In this document: in pieces, positions 56,991 through 64,000 of the stretch | How positions within the stretch are numbered: position 1 is the first letter of the stretch | How the letters are laid out: the number at the start of each line of letters is the position of its first letter | DNA from: Mycobacterium intermedium | Lineage (GTDB): Bacteria; Actinomycetota; Actinomycetes; Mycobacteriales; Mycobacteriaceae | NCBI RefSeq assembly: GCF_002086275.1 | Contig: NZ_MVHT01000005.1 | Location: 62,001-126,000 of the forward strand | Length of the DNA stretch: 64,000 nt | Direction of reading: 5' to 3' | Notes under the pieces: model-generated | Database searches by the model: none | What the model saw: the letters and a program-made list of their open reading frames with translations, nothing else | Told to the model about the DNA's origin: nothing | Position numbers and translations under genes: made by a program

Positions 56991-57968
56991 TCAGGCCTTG
57001 TCGTCATCGTCGTACTTCTTTTCGGCCTCTTGAGCCAGGAAACGCTCGAACTCCGCCCCCAGCTCGTCTCCGCTAGGAAGATCCTCGTCATTTGCCAGCA
57101 AGGATCTATTTTCCTGAGCGTCGATGAAGGCATCGTACTGGCGCTCGAGTGCCGCCACCACTTGAGCAACTTCCGCGCTCGCTTGGACCTGTTCGTCGAT
57201 CTTGGCCCGAATCTCGGCCGCCGCCTCGGCGAGCGCCGCCAGCGGCAAGTCCAGCGACCCGGTCTTGGCAACCTGCTCCAGCAGCGCTTGTGCGGCTGCG
57301 GGATAGTCGGTTTGTGTCAGGTAATGCGGGACATGCACGGTGAATCCGACCACCTCGTGGCCGAATTGGGCCATCCGGTACTCCAGCAGGTTGGAAGCGC
57401 TTCCAGGGACCTGGATTTCGGAGATCCAGGGCTGGAAACCGGCGATCAGTTCCCGATTGTTGGAGTGGGCCGTCATGGTGATCGGACGCGTGTGCGGCAC
57501 GGCCATGGGTACGGTGCCCAACCCGATGGTCTGGCGCACCCCCAGTTTCTCCGCCAGCAACCGCACGGCGTTGATGAATCGCTCCCACTTCAGATCCGGC
57601 TCTAATCCGGCCAGCAACAGAAACGGGGTACCGGCACTGTCGCGCAGCGCGTACAGACTGAGCTCGGGGTCCTCGTACTTGGTGAAGTGATCGGTTTTGA
57701 ACGTCATCAGCGGTCGCCGGGAGCGGTAGTCGAGCAACTCGTCGATCGCGAACGAAGCGACCAACTCGGTGTCCAGTGCCGCCTTCAGGTGCGCCGCAGC
57801 CAGGCGAATCGCGTGGCCGGCGTCGGAAAAGCCCTCCAGTGCGTGCACCAGCACCGGTCCGCGGCCGTCTGCCGTCGACAACACGGGAGCCGGGAACTCA
57901 AGTTCGTACATGCCGGACTGGCCCGGTTCATAGTTTTGCGCATCATCGCGATATTGGTCCTGCGCCAT
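56991..57968 (-). CDS. PAC2-family protein (Rv2714-like)
   Basis: 325 aa, AAAGGAGG before the ATG. PAC2 fold (LVHALEGFSDAGHAIRLAAAHLKAAL, MTFKTDHFTKYEDPELSLY, PFLLLAGLEPDLKWERFI, HVPHYLTQTDYPAAAQALLEQV) and a charged C-terminal helix (EKKYDDDDKA). Relatives act as proteasome-assembly-type or ATP-grasp-associated proteins; mycobacterial function unknown. Confidence 0.9.
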   Translation of the reverse strand: MAQDQYRDDAQNYEPGQSGMYELEFPAPVLSTADGRGPVLVHALEGFSDAGHAIRLAAAHLKAALDTELVASFAIDELLDYRSRRPLMTFKTDHFTKYEDPELSLYALRDSAGTPFLLLAGLEPDLKWERFINAVRLLAEKLGVRQTIGLGTVPMAVPHTRPITMTAHSNNRELIAGFQPWISEIQVPGSASNLLEYRMAQFGHEVVGFTVHVPHYLTQTDYPAAAQALLEQVAKTGSLDLPLAALAEAAAEIRAKIDEQVQASAEVAQVVAALERQYDAFIDAQENRSLLANDEDLPSGDELGAEFERFLAQEAEKKYDDDDKA

Positions 57969-58168
57969 GGGTTTGCCTCCTTTCGGGGGTCTACTCCAGC
58001 GTGCCCGATATGTGTTGTGTCCATGCGGGGGGTACCAATTATTGAATCAGCAAAACCCTGGGCACCTTTGACCTGGGAAACGCGGCCGGCGGGGGTGCGT
58101 ATTTCGACCGCGTGAACAGTGGCCTCTCAACGCGCTCAGCGCCGTCAAGTAGGGCATTATGTGCACCG

Positions 58169-58984
58169 ATGCGAAGGGTCACGGCAGCGCTGTGTGTGCC
58201 GGCCGGTATGGCGATGCTCCTGACGTCGTCATGCGCCCGGCCGCTCGACCACGCGTCCAGCGCCGGCGCGCCGCTGACCAGCGCATCGGTACGACAGCTG
58301 GGTGAACCGGCGTACGTCCGGGCGGTCGGGCCGGTCAGTCCGGATCCCCGGGTAGGCGCGCTGTTTCTGGACGGCAAGGCCGTGCATTTCTGCACGGCGT
58401 CGGTGCTGCACTCCACCACTGGTGACCTGGTGTTGACGGCGGCGCATTGCCTGCAGGGCGGCTCGCGGGTGACCTTCGTGCCCGCCTTCCAAAACGACGC
58501 GGCTCCGTCGGACAGGTGGACCGTTCAACAGGTTTACCTGGACCCGCGCTGGGTCAGCAGCAGGGACCCGCGCGCCGACTATGCAATTGCCCGCGTGCGC
58601 GGCCCCGGCGAGAGTGCACTCGAGGAGCGAACAGGCGCGGCGTTGATCCTCAGCACCGCGCCGCCCCCGGGCAGCTTGGTGACCGTCACGGGCTACCCGG
58701 CCGGGGTGGGCGGCCAGCCGATCGCCTGTCAGGGCAGTACGCGGACCACCGACGACGGGTTTCCGTCGCTGCAGTGCCAAGGGCTGGTCGGCGGGACCAG
58801 CGGCGCGCCGTGGGTCAGCGGTTCCCGGGTGACCGGGGTGATCGGGGGGTTCGAGGCCGGCGGATGCACCGCCGACGTCTCATATTCGGCACCATTCGAC
58901 GAGCACGCCGCGCAGTTGCTGGCGCGCGCGGAGGCGGGTGGGCCCGGTGACACCGCGCCGAGCAGTCTCGATGACGGCTGCTAG
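58169..58984 (+). CDS. Trypsin-like serine protease lipoprotein
   Basis: 271 aa from ATG 58169. A signal sequence with lipobox LLTSSC (Cys22) is followed by a chymotrypsin-fold protease with full triad: His93 in TAAHC, Asp137 in ADYAIARV, Ser211 in GGTSGAPW. The V8/glutamyl-endopeptidase-like GTSGAP suggests restricted specificity. I do not recall this gene at this place in M. tuberculosis. Divergent from the PAC2 gene with 200 bp between starts. Confidence 0.87.
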   Translation: MRRVTAALCVPAGMAMLLTSSCARPLDHASSAGAPLTSASVRQLGEPAYVRAVGPVSPDPRVGALFLDGKAVHFCTASVLHSTTGDLVLTAAHCLQGGSRVTFVPAFQNDAAPSDRWTVQQVYLDPRWVSSRDPRADYAIARVRGPGESALEERTGAALILSTAPPPGSLVTVTGYPAGVGGQPIACQGSTRTTDDGFPSLQCQGLVGGTSGAPWVSGSRVTGVIGGFEAGGCTADVSYSAPFDEHAAQLLARAEAGGPGDTAPSSLDDGC

Positions 58985-58999
58985 CTCAGGTTCCGCTGC

Positions 59000-60415
59000 T
59001 CAGCTGAGAAACTGACTGAGCGCACGCATCTTGTTGGTCACGTCCAGCGCGGCCACCTTGTACGCCTCGGAGAACGTCGGGTAGTTGAACACCGCGTCGA
59101 CCAAGTAGTCGACCGTGCCGCCGCAGCCCATCACGGCCTGTCCGATGTGGACCATCTCGGTGGCGCTGGTACCGAAGATGTGTACGCCCAGCAGCGTGCG
59201 GTCTTTGGTGGACACCAGCAGCTTGAGCATCCCGTAGGAGTCGCCGGCGATCTGGCCCCGGGCCAGCTCGCGGTAGCGGGCGACGCCGACCTCGTATGGG
59301 ATGGCATCCCTGGTCAGCTCGACTTCGGTGGCACCGACGTAGGAGATCTCGGGAATCGAGTAGATGCCGATGGGCTGCAGCTCGGTGATGCCCTCGGTGG
59401 GCTCGCCGAACGCATGGTAGGCCGCCAGCCGGCCTTGGTCCATGGAGGTGGCGGCCAGCGCCGGGAAGCCGATGACATCACCGACCGCATAGATGTGATC
59501 GACCTTGGTCTGAAATCCGCTGTCGACGTAAATCCGGCCGCGGCTGTCGGCCTCCAACCCCGCGTTCTCCAACGCGAGGTGCTCAGTTTGACCTGACCGG
59601 CCGGCGGAGTACATCACCGTCTCGGCCGGGATCTGCTTGCCGCTGGCCAGGGTGGTGACGGTGCCCGACGCGCTGACGTCGACAGCGGTCACTTCCTCGC
59701 CGAACCGGAAGGTCACCGCCAGGTCGCGCAGGTGGAATTTGAGCGCCTCGACGATCTCCGGGTCACAGAATTCGAGCATGTTGGCCCGTTTTTCGACGAC
59801 CGTCACCTTGGTGCCCAGCGCGGCGAACATCGACGCGTACTCGATGCCGATGACCCCGGCGCCGACCACGACCATCGACGCCGGCAGCGACCTCAGGTCC
59901 AGGATGCCGTCGGAATCCAGCACCCGCCTCTCGTCGAACTCGATACCGGACGGCCGCACCGGCTTGGTGCCGGTGGCGATGACGATGTAGTCGCCGCTGA
60001 CGGTAACCCGTTCGCCCTGCGCGTCTTCCTCGACCAGGATGGTGTGCGGGTCCAGGAAGCGGCCGTGGCCTAGCACCAGGTCGACGCGGTTACGCATCAA
60101 CTGGGAGCGCACCACGTCCACCTGCTTGCCGATCACATGCTGAGTTCGGGCCAGCAGGTCGGCGGGAGTGATCTTGTCCTTGACGCGGTAGCTTGCGCCG
60201 TACAGCTCGCGCTGGTTCATGCCGGTGAGATAGACCACCGCCTCGCGCAACGTCTTTGACGGGATCGTGCCCGTGTTCACGCAAACGCCGCCGACCATGC
60301 GTCCGCGTTCCACCACGCACACGGATTTGCCCAGCTTGGCCGCCGCGATCGCCGCCTTCTGACCGCCCGGCCCCGAGCCAATAACGACCATGTCGTATTC
60401 CCGCATCGAACTCAT
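59000..60415 (-). CDS. sthA: Soluble pyridine nucleotide transhydrogenase
   Basis: 471 aa from ATG 60415, set by a leaderless -10 box; ATG 60406 (MREYD) is the start I recall for M. tuberculosis. FAD-dependent disulfide-reductase fold: [24 protein letters not shown] second Rossmann motif, and [21 protein letters not shown]. The active-site segment reads [13 protein letters not shown]: the second redox Cys is Thr, the feature separating SthA from lipoamide dehydrogenase. Balances NADPH and NADH. Divergent from the DUF4192 gene. Confidence 0.96.
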   Translation of the reverse strand: MSSMREYDMVVIGSGPGGQKAAIAAAKLGKSVCVVERGRMVGGVCVNTGTIPSKTLREAVVYLTGMNQRELYGASYRVKDKITPADLLARTQHVIGKQVDVVRSQLMRNRVDLVLGHGRFLDPHTILVEEDAQGERVTVSGDYIVIATGTKPVRPSGIEFDERRVLDSDGILDLRSLPASMVVVGAGVIGIEYASMFAALGTKVTVVEKRANMLEFCDPEIVEALKFHLRDLAVTFRFGEEVTAVDVSASGTVTTLASGKQIPAETVMYSAGRSGQTEHLALENAGLEADSRGRIYVDSGFQTKVDHIYAVGDVIGFPALAATSMDQGRLAAYHAFGEPTEGITELQPIGIYSIPEISYVGATEVELTRDAIPYEVGVARYRELARGQIAGDSYGMLKLLVSTKDRTLLGVHIFGTSATEMVHIGQAVMGCGGTVDYLVDAVFNYPTFSEAYKVAALDVTNKMRALSQFLS

Positions 60416-60422
60416 GGCGTAA

Positions 60423-60428
60423 ACCATA
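60423..60428 (-). promoter_or_regulatory. -10 box for leaderless sthA
   Basis: On the minus strand TATGGT ends 7 nt before ATG 60415. Confidence 0.5.
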
Positions 60429-60518
60429 AAGCCCACAGTCGCGACTTTCTCCACAAGCGGGCAGCCGATCTAGGTTTGCAACGCAAAGTTGACGGTCGGA
60501 CCCGTCAGCGTAGAGCTC

Positions 60519-61577
60519 ATGACCAACCATCGAGCAGACTTTGCCTTGAACCGCCCCGAAGCACTGATCGCCGCACTCCCGGCAGTCCTGGGCTTCGTTC
60601 CCGAAAAGTCCCTTGTGCTGGTGACTTTCGCCGATCGCAAACTCGGGTCGGTGATGCGCGTCGACTTGTCGGACGCGCTGATCCACCAGATCGGCCATCT
60701 CGCCGAGGTCGCCGCCGCGGCGCGGCCCGAGGGCGCGATTGTGGTGGTCGTCGACGCGGAAGGGGCGCTCTGCACGGTGTGCAACGACGAATACCGGGAG
60801 CTGTGCGCGGATCTCGCCGAGGCACTGTCGCGACACCAGATCGAACTCTGGGCGGCACACGTGGTGGATCGGGTCGCACGGGGCGGCCGCTGGCATTGCG
60901 TGGACGGCTGCGGCTGCAGCGGGGTGGTCGACGACCCGGCGTCCTCACCCCTGGCGGCTGCGGCGGTGCTGGAGGGCCGGCGGCTCTACTCCCGCCGTGC
61001 CGACCTGCAGGCCGTCATCGCGATGAACGACCCGGCCCGCACCGCACGGCTGGTCACCGTGATGGGCGAACAGGCGGTCATGCGTCAACGGGCGCACGCG
61101 GCCGACCCGCGGGGCTGCAGTCGCCGCGACGTCGAGAACGCCATCGCCGCCGCCACTCGCATCGCCGAGGGCACGCCGCTGACTGACTCCGACCTTGCCG
61201 AGGTGGGGTGCGCGTTGACCGACGTGCAGGTGCGGGACACGCTCTACGCGCTCGCGGTGGGCGAGAACGCGGCCGCGGCGGAGTCGCTGTGGGTGGCGTT
61301 GGCCCGGGTGCTGCCCTCGCCGTGGCGCGTGGAGCCGCTGGTGTTGCTCGCGTTCAGTGCCTACGCCCGCGGCGACGGGCCCCTTGCCGGGGTGTCGCTC
61401 GAGGCTGCGCTGCGCTGTCAGCCTGACCATCGAATGGCCGGAATGCTCGATACGGCACTGCAATCGGGCCTGCGGCCCGACGACATCCGGAATCTAGCTC
61501 AGACCGGCTACCGATTGGCCAAGCAGCTCGGGGTGCGCTTGCCGCCACGACGGTTGTTCGGCCTGCAGGCAGGCTGA
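60519..61577 (+). CDS. DUF4192 protein (Rv2712c-like)
   Basis: 352 aa from ATG 60519. LNRPEALIAALPAVLGFVPEKSLVLVTF is the characteristic DUF4192 start; a Cys-rich turn WHCVDGCGCSG is at ~126-136; the C-terminus is TPR-like helical (SLWVALARVLPSPWRVEPLVLLAFSAYARGDGPLAGVSLEAAL). Function unknown. Common in actinobacteria beside sigB-ideR. A small stem GCAGGC-TGA-GCCTGC surrounds its stop codon. Confidence 0.87.
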   Translation: MTNHRADFALNRPEALIAALPAVLGFVPEKSLVLVTFADRKLGSVMRVDLSDALIHQIGHLAEVAAAARPEGAIVVVVDAEGALCTVCNDEYRELCADLAEALSRHQIELWAAHVVDRVARGGRWHCVDGCGCSGVVDDPASSPLAAAAVLEGRRLYSRRADLQAVIAMNDPARTARLVTVMGEQAVMRQRAHAADPRGCSRRDVENAIAAATRIAEGTPLTDSDLAEVGCALTDVQVRDTLYALAVGENAAAAESLWVALARVLPSPWRVEPLVLLAFSAYARGDGPLAGVSLEAALRCQPDHRMAGMLDTALQSGLRPDDIRNLAQTGYRLAKQLGVRLPPRRLFGLQAG

Positions 61578-61583
61578 GCCTGC
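61569..61583. terminator. Short hairpin around the stop codon of the DUF4192 gene
   Basis: GCAGGC (61569-61574) and GCCTGC (61578-61583) flank the TGA stop as a 3-nt loop, in front of the convergent ideR 3' end. Weak terminator candidate. Confidence 0.3.
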
Positions 61584-61619
61584 GAGGGCGCGGCTGGGTT
61601 GCCCGCTAATTCGGCGGGG

Positions 61620-62309
61620 TCAGACCTTCTCGACCTTGACCGCGTGCGCCATCTCGTGGGGCAGGGTCACGTTTTCGTGGCCCGGGATGAGGATGGTCAC
61701 CCCGGCGATGCCGGTCTCGACGGTCACGCGCGCGTTGGGGACCACGCCGGCGTCCTTTAATCGGCTGATCAGTTCGATGTCGCCCTGAACGTGCTCGGTG
61801 AGTTGGCGGACGACAACTGCCACCGGGGATCCCGGCGGCAGTTCGGTCAGCCGTACCAGGTTCGCGTCGTCGGAGCCGGAGTCCGGACCCACGCCGAGGT
61901 CTAACAGACCCGGAATCGGGTTGCCGAACGGGGAGGTCGTGGGGTGGTTGAGCACCTTGACTAGGCGGCGCTCGACATCCTCGCTCATCACGTGCTCCCA
62001 CCGGCATGCCTCGGCGTGGACCTCTTCCCAAGGCAGTCCGATGACATCGACCAAGAGCCGCTCGGCGAGGCGGTGTTTGCGCATCACGGCAATCGCCAGC
62101 GCGCGGCCTTTTTCGGTGAGTTCCAGATGGCGGTCACCCGCTACCCGAAGGAGCCCGTCGCGTTCCATCCGGGACACGGTCTGGCTGACGGTGGGCCCGC
62201 TCTGCTCGAGCCGTTCGGCGATGCGGGCGCGCAGCGGCGTTACGCCCTCTTCTTCGAGGTCGTAGATGGTCCGCAAGTACATCTCGGTGGTATCAACCAG
62301 GTCGTTCAT
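61620..62309 (-). CDS. ideR: Iron-dependent repressor IdeR
   Basis: 229 aa, GGAGG 8 nt before the ATG. DtxR-type winged helix (LEEEGVTPLRARIAERLEQSGPTVSQTVSRMERDGLL), metal-binding dimer domain (MRKHRLAERLLVDVIGLPWEEVHAEACRWEHVMS with Cys, His and Glu ligands) and a C-terminal SH3-like domain. Represses iron acquisition and activates storage. It is downstream of sigB on the same strand. Confidence 0.97.
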   Translation of the reverse strand: MNDLVDTTEMYLRTIYDLEEEGVTPLRARIAERLEQSGPTVSQTVSRMERDGLLRVAGDRHLELTEKGRALAIAVMRKHRLAERLLVDVIGLPWEEVHAEACRWEHVMSEDVERRLVKVLNHPTTSPFGNPIPGLLDLGVGPDSGSDDANLVRLTELPPGSPVAVVVRQLTEHVQGDIELISRLKDAGVVPNARVTVETGIAGVTILIPGHENVTLPHEMAHAVKVEKV

Positions 62310-62385
62310 TCAGCATCCTCCGTTGCCGCCGAGTCTACTTCTCCGAGCGCGTCAGCGGTTCGCCAAAACGCCCACCGCAGCAGTA

Positions 62386-62410
62386 TGCCCGCCGCATGAC
62401 GCGGCGGGCA
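62386..62410. terminator. GC-rich terminator hairpin after sigB
   Basis: TGCCCGCCGC-ATGAC-GCGGCGGGCA: 10-bp perfect stem and 5-nt loop, 38 bp beyond the sigB stop and 77 bp before ideR. No U-tract. It would separate sigB and ideR transcripts. Confidence 0.7.
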
Positions 62411-62447
62411 CACCGTCTTTCACCAAGTCGGATCAGACTAGCTGGCG

Positions 62448-63416
62448 CTAGCTGGCGTAGGAGCGCAGTCGGTCGGCGCGCTCGCCGTGGCGCAGCTTGC
62501 ACATCACGTCCCGCTCTATTTGGCGGACCCGCTCGCGGGACAGGCCGAACAGCTTCCCGATCTGGTCCAGCGTGCGTGGCTGGCCGTCGTCCAAACCGAA
62601 GCGCAGACGGATGACCTGGTGCTCCCGTTCATCGAGAGTGGCCAGCACGCTGCGGATGTCGGTGTGCAGCAACTCGGCGATGACCGCGTTCTCCGCGGAC
62701 ATGGCTTCGGCATCCTCGATGAAGTCGCCCAACGGGGCTTCTTCCTCCGAGCCGACTGGCATGTCCAGGCTCACCGGGTCGCGGCTGTGCTCCAACAGGT
62801 CGTTGATCTTTTCGACGGGAATGCCCGACTCGGCGGCGAGCTCCTCATCGGTGGCCTCGCGGCCGAGGTTCTGGTGTAGCTCCCGCTTGATCCGTGCCAG
62901 CTTGTTGACCTGCTCAACGAGGTGAACGGGCAGCCGGATGGTGCGGCTCTGGTCGGCCATGCCGCGGGTGATCGCCTGACGGATCCACCAGGTGGCGTAG
63001 GTCGAGAACTTGAAACCCTTTGTGTAATCGAACTTTTCCATCGCGCGGATGAGGCCCAAGTTCCCTTCCTGGATGAGGTCCAGCAAAGGCATTCCGCGAC
63101 CGGTGTACCGCTTGGCCAGCGAAACTACTAGCCGCAAGTTGGCTTCCAACAGGTGACGCCGGGCGGCTTCGCCGTCGCGCACGACCTCTTGCAGCTCGCG
63201 CTTGCGGGTCTCGCCAAGACGCTTGCGGGTCTCCAACAGATGCTGCGCGTACAGTCCGGCTTCGATGCGCTTGGCCAGCTCGACCTCACCGGCGGCGTCG
63301 AGCAACGCCGTCTTGCCGATGCCGTTGAGATACACCCGCACCAAATCCGCAGCTGGACTCTGAGCATCCAGATCGCCGTCAACCCGGCTGGTGGCCCCTA
63401 CTGTGGGCTGTGCCAT
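62448..63416 (-). CDS. sigB: RNA polymerase sigma factor SigB
   Basis: 322 aa from ATG 63416 with GGGAGG 5-6 nt upstream. Group 2 sigma-70: regions 1.2 ([31 protein letters not shown]), 2 ([55 protein letters not shown]) and 4 ([22 protein letters not shown]). The general stress sigma factor, itself under SigE/SigH control. Confidence 0.98.
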   Translation of the reverse strand: MAQPTVGATSRVDGDLDAQSPAADLVRVYLNGIGKTALLDAAGEVELAKRIEAGLYAQHLLETRKRLGETRKRELQEVVRDGEAARRHLLEANLRLVVSLAKRYTGRGMPLLDLIQEGNLGLIRAMEKFDYTKGFKFSTYATWWIRQAITRGMADQSRTIRLPVHLVEQVNKLARIKRELHQNLGREATDEELAAESGIPVEKINDLLEHSRDPVSLDMPVGSEEEAPLGDFIEDAEAMSAENAVIAELLHTDIRSVLATLDEREHQVIRLRFGLDDGQPRTLDQIGKLFGLSRERVRQIERDVMCKLRHGERADRLRSYAS

Positions 63417-63453
63417 TGCGCCCTCCCGATCGGCTTGTGTTGTCATGAGGTGT

Positions 63454-63480
63454 AACGAGAAACCTGGTGGGAGAGTTCCC
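63454..63480 (-). promoter_or_regulatory. SigE/SigH-type promoter of sigB
   Basis: On the minus strand GGGAAC (63480-63475), 18-nt spacer, GTT (63456-63454). This matches the stress-inducible sigB promoter known in M. tuberculosis. Confidence 0.8.
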
Positions 63481-63595
63481 GGGGTTCTGTCATCTCACAC
63501 CCCGTGACGTGCGGGAATGTCCCGGTGACCTGAGAATGTCCTGAGAAGTTCGGCGGGTGGCCGCCCAGGCGGAACCGCGGCCAGGGGCGGGTGGG

Positions 63596-64000
63596 CTAGG
63601 GCTGACTGCGGAAGTCGCCGAAGCCGTCTATATAGCCGGCCTCGTAGGCGTCGGCGTCAGTTTGGGGCGCCGCATGCCCCGACGCCTTGGGCCCCTCGAG
63701 CGCCGGGTGCTCAGCCGTGGGGAACAACGGCGTGCGCCGCCGGGACTCCTCGAATCGTCTCGGCTCGTTCGCGGATCGGGGCGGGCGGTCGTTGGCGATC
63801 AACACGGCCATCCACGGCAACGGTATGGAGACCGCCACGATCAGCAGCGAGATCAGTCCGTTGTGCCAGGCGCCATAGGCGACGGCGGCGAGGATCAGCG
63901 CGGGAATGCGGAAAGACATCAGCGTCAAGTACTTACGTACTCGGGCACGATGTTGGACTTCATATGAGGGTGCGGCGGCGGTGATCAGTACGGGTCGGCC
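63596..64000 (-). CDS. DUF3099 membrane protein, 5' end outside the window
   Basis: The frame is open to the window edge with no stop, giving 134 residues from ..VLITAAAPSYEVQHRARVRKYLTLMSFRIPALIL to the stop. The N-terminal ITAA...RxRxYL block and two hydrophobic helices (RIPALILAAVAYGAW, LISLLIVAVSIPLPWMAVLIA) define DUF3099 (Rv2709-like). Internal starts near 63928 would cut the conserved block, so the true start lies outside. Function unknown. Confidence 0.85.
   Translation of the reverse strand, partial: GRPVLITAAAPSYEVQHRARVRKYLTLMSFRIPALILAAVAYGAWHNGLISLLIVAVSIPLPWMAVLIANDRPPRSANEPRRFEESRRRTPLFPTAEHPALEGPKASGHAAPQTDADAYEAGYIDGFGDFRSQP

Noticed and set aside
59637..60073. Frames opposite sthA
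   Set aside because: Shadows of the conserved flavoprotein; Arg/His/Asp-rich.

Overview
The window is chromosomal DNA of a slow-growing Mycobacterium. The evidence is the high G+C content, one PE, two PPE and one PE_PGRS gene, a long series of genes in the order I remember for Mycobacterium tuberculosis Rv2769c to Rv2709 (thyA, dfrA, hsdMS, thyX, dapA, rnj, ftsK, pgsA3, clgR, pspA, recA, recX, miaB, miaA, dapF, hflX, fadE20, lexA, nrdR, sthA, ideR, sigB), and many GTG starts with no leader. The species cannot be fixed from the sequence alone. The recA intein sits at the M. leprae-type site, not the M. tuberculosis site, so this is not M. tuberculosis.

Layout. 1-10.8 kb: an accessory lipid-catabolism and ESX-substrate region, holding the end of an acyl-CoA ligase, a PE-PPE-PPE set, a single-chain acyl-CoA carboxylase, a small exported Gly/Cys-rich protein, and an SDR-FadE-FadE operon. 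10.8-21 kb: thymidylate, folate and lysine genes (thyA-dfrA, thyX, dapA-rnj) surrounding a DivIVA-like protein and a tightly overlapping operon of a YcaQ/AlkX-type DNA glycosylase with an orphan type I methyltransferase (hsdM-hsdS, no hsdR). 21-27 kb: methyltransferase, SDR and monooxygenase genes, a two-module lipoprotein, ftsK and a GNAT acetyltransferase. 27.4-30.2 kb: envelope-stress cluster pgsA3-clgR-pspA-pspM with a SigE-like promoter. 30.2-34.6 kb: a PE_PGRS, an EphG-like epoxide hydrolase, a glycosyltransferase, DUF3046 and a FhuF-like protein. 34.7-48.8 kb: recA (with intein)-recX, a GGDEF diguanylate cyclase, miaB, a membrane protein, a DUF349 protein, a DMT transporter, miaA-dapF-hflX and fadE20. 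48.8-58 kb: TerC, an LGFP-repeat surface protein, lexA/chiZ, nrdR, nitrobindin, PhzF, a hydrolase and PAC2. 58-64 kb: a trypsin-like lipoprotein, sthA, a DUF4192 gene, ideR, sigB and a DUF3099 gene cut by the window end.

How the parts work together. Two regulatory themes recur. DNA damage: LexA-type boxes lie upstream of recA and lexA, with a complex variant array upstream of chiZ, and recA has a second RecA-NDp/PafBC-like promoter. Envelope stress: SigE/SigH-type promoters (GGGAAC-N18-GTT) lie upstream of both clgR and sigB. Eighteen genes have a TANNNT box ending 6-8 nt before the start codon, which implies leaderless transcripts and fixes many starts. No tRNA, rRNA, insertion sequence, prophage or CRISPR array was seen.

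The most unusual items are the DNA glycosylase-HsdM-HsdS operon, the intact RecA intein with both LAGLIDADG motifs, the carboxylase/FadE cluster, the extra diguanylate cyclase next to recX, and several strong palindromic operators.
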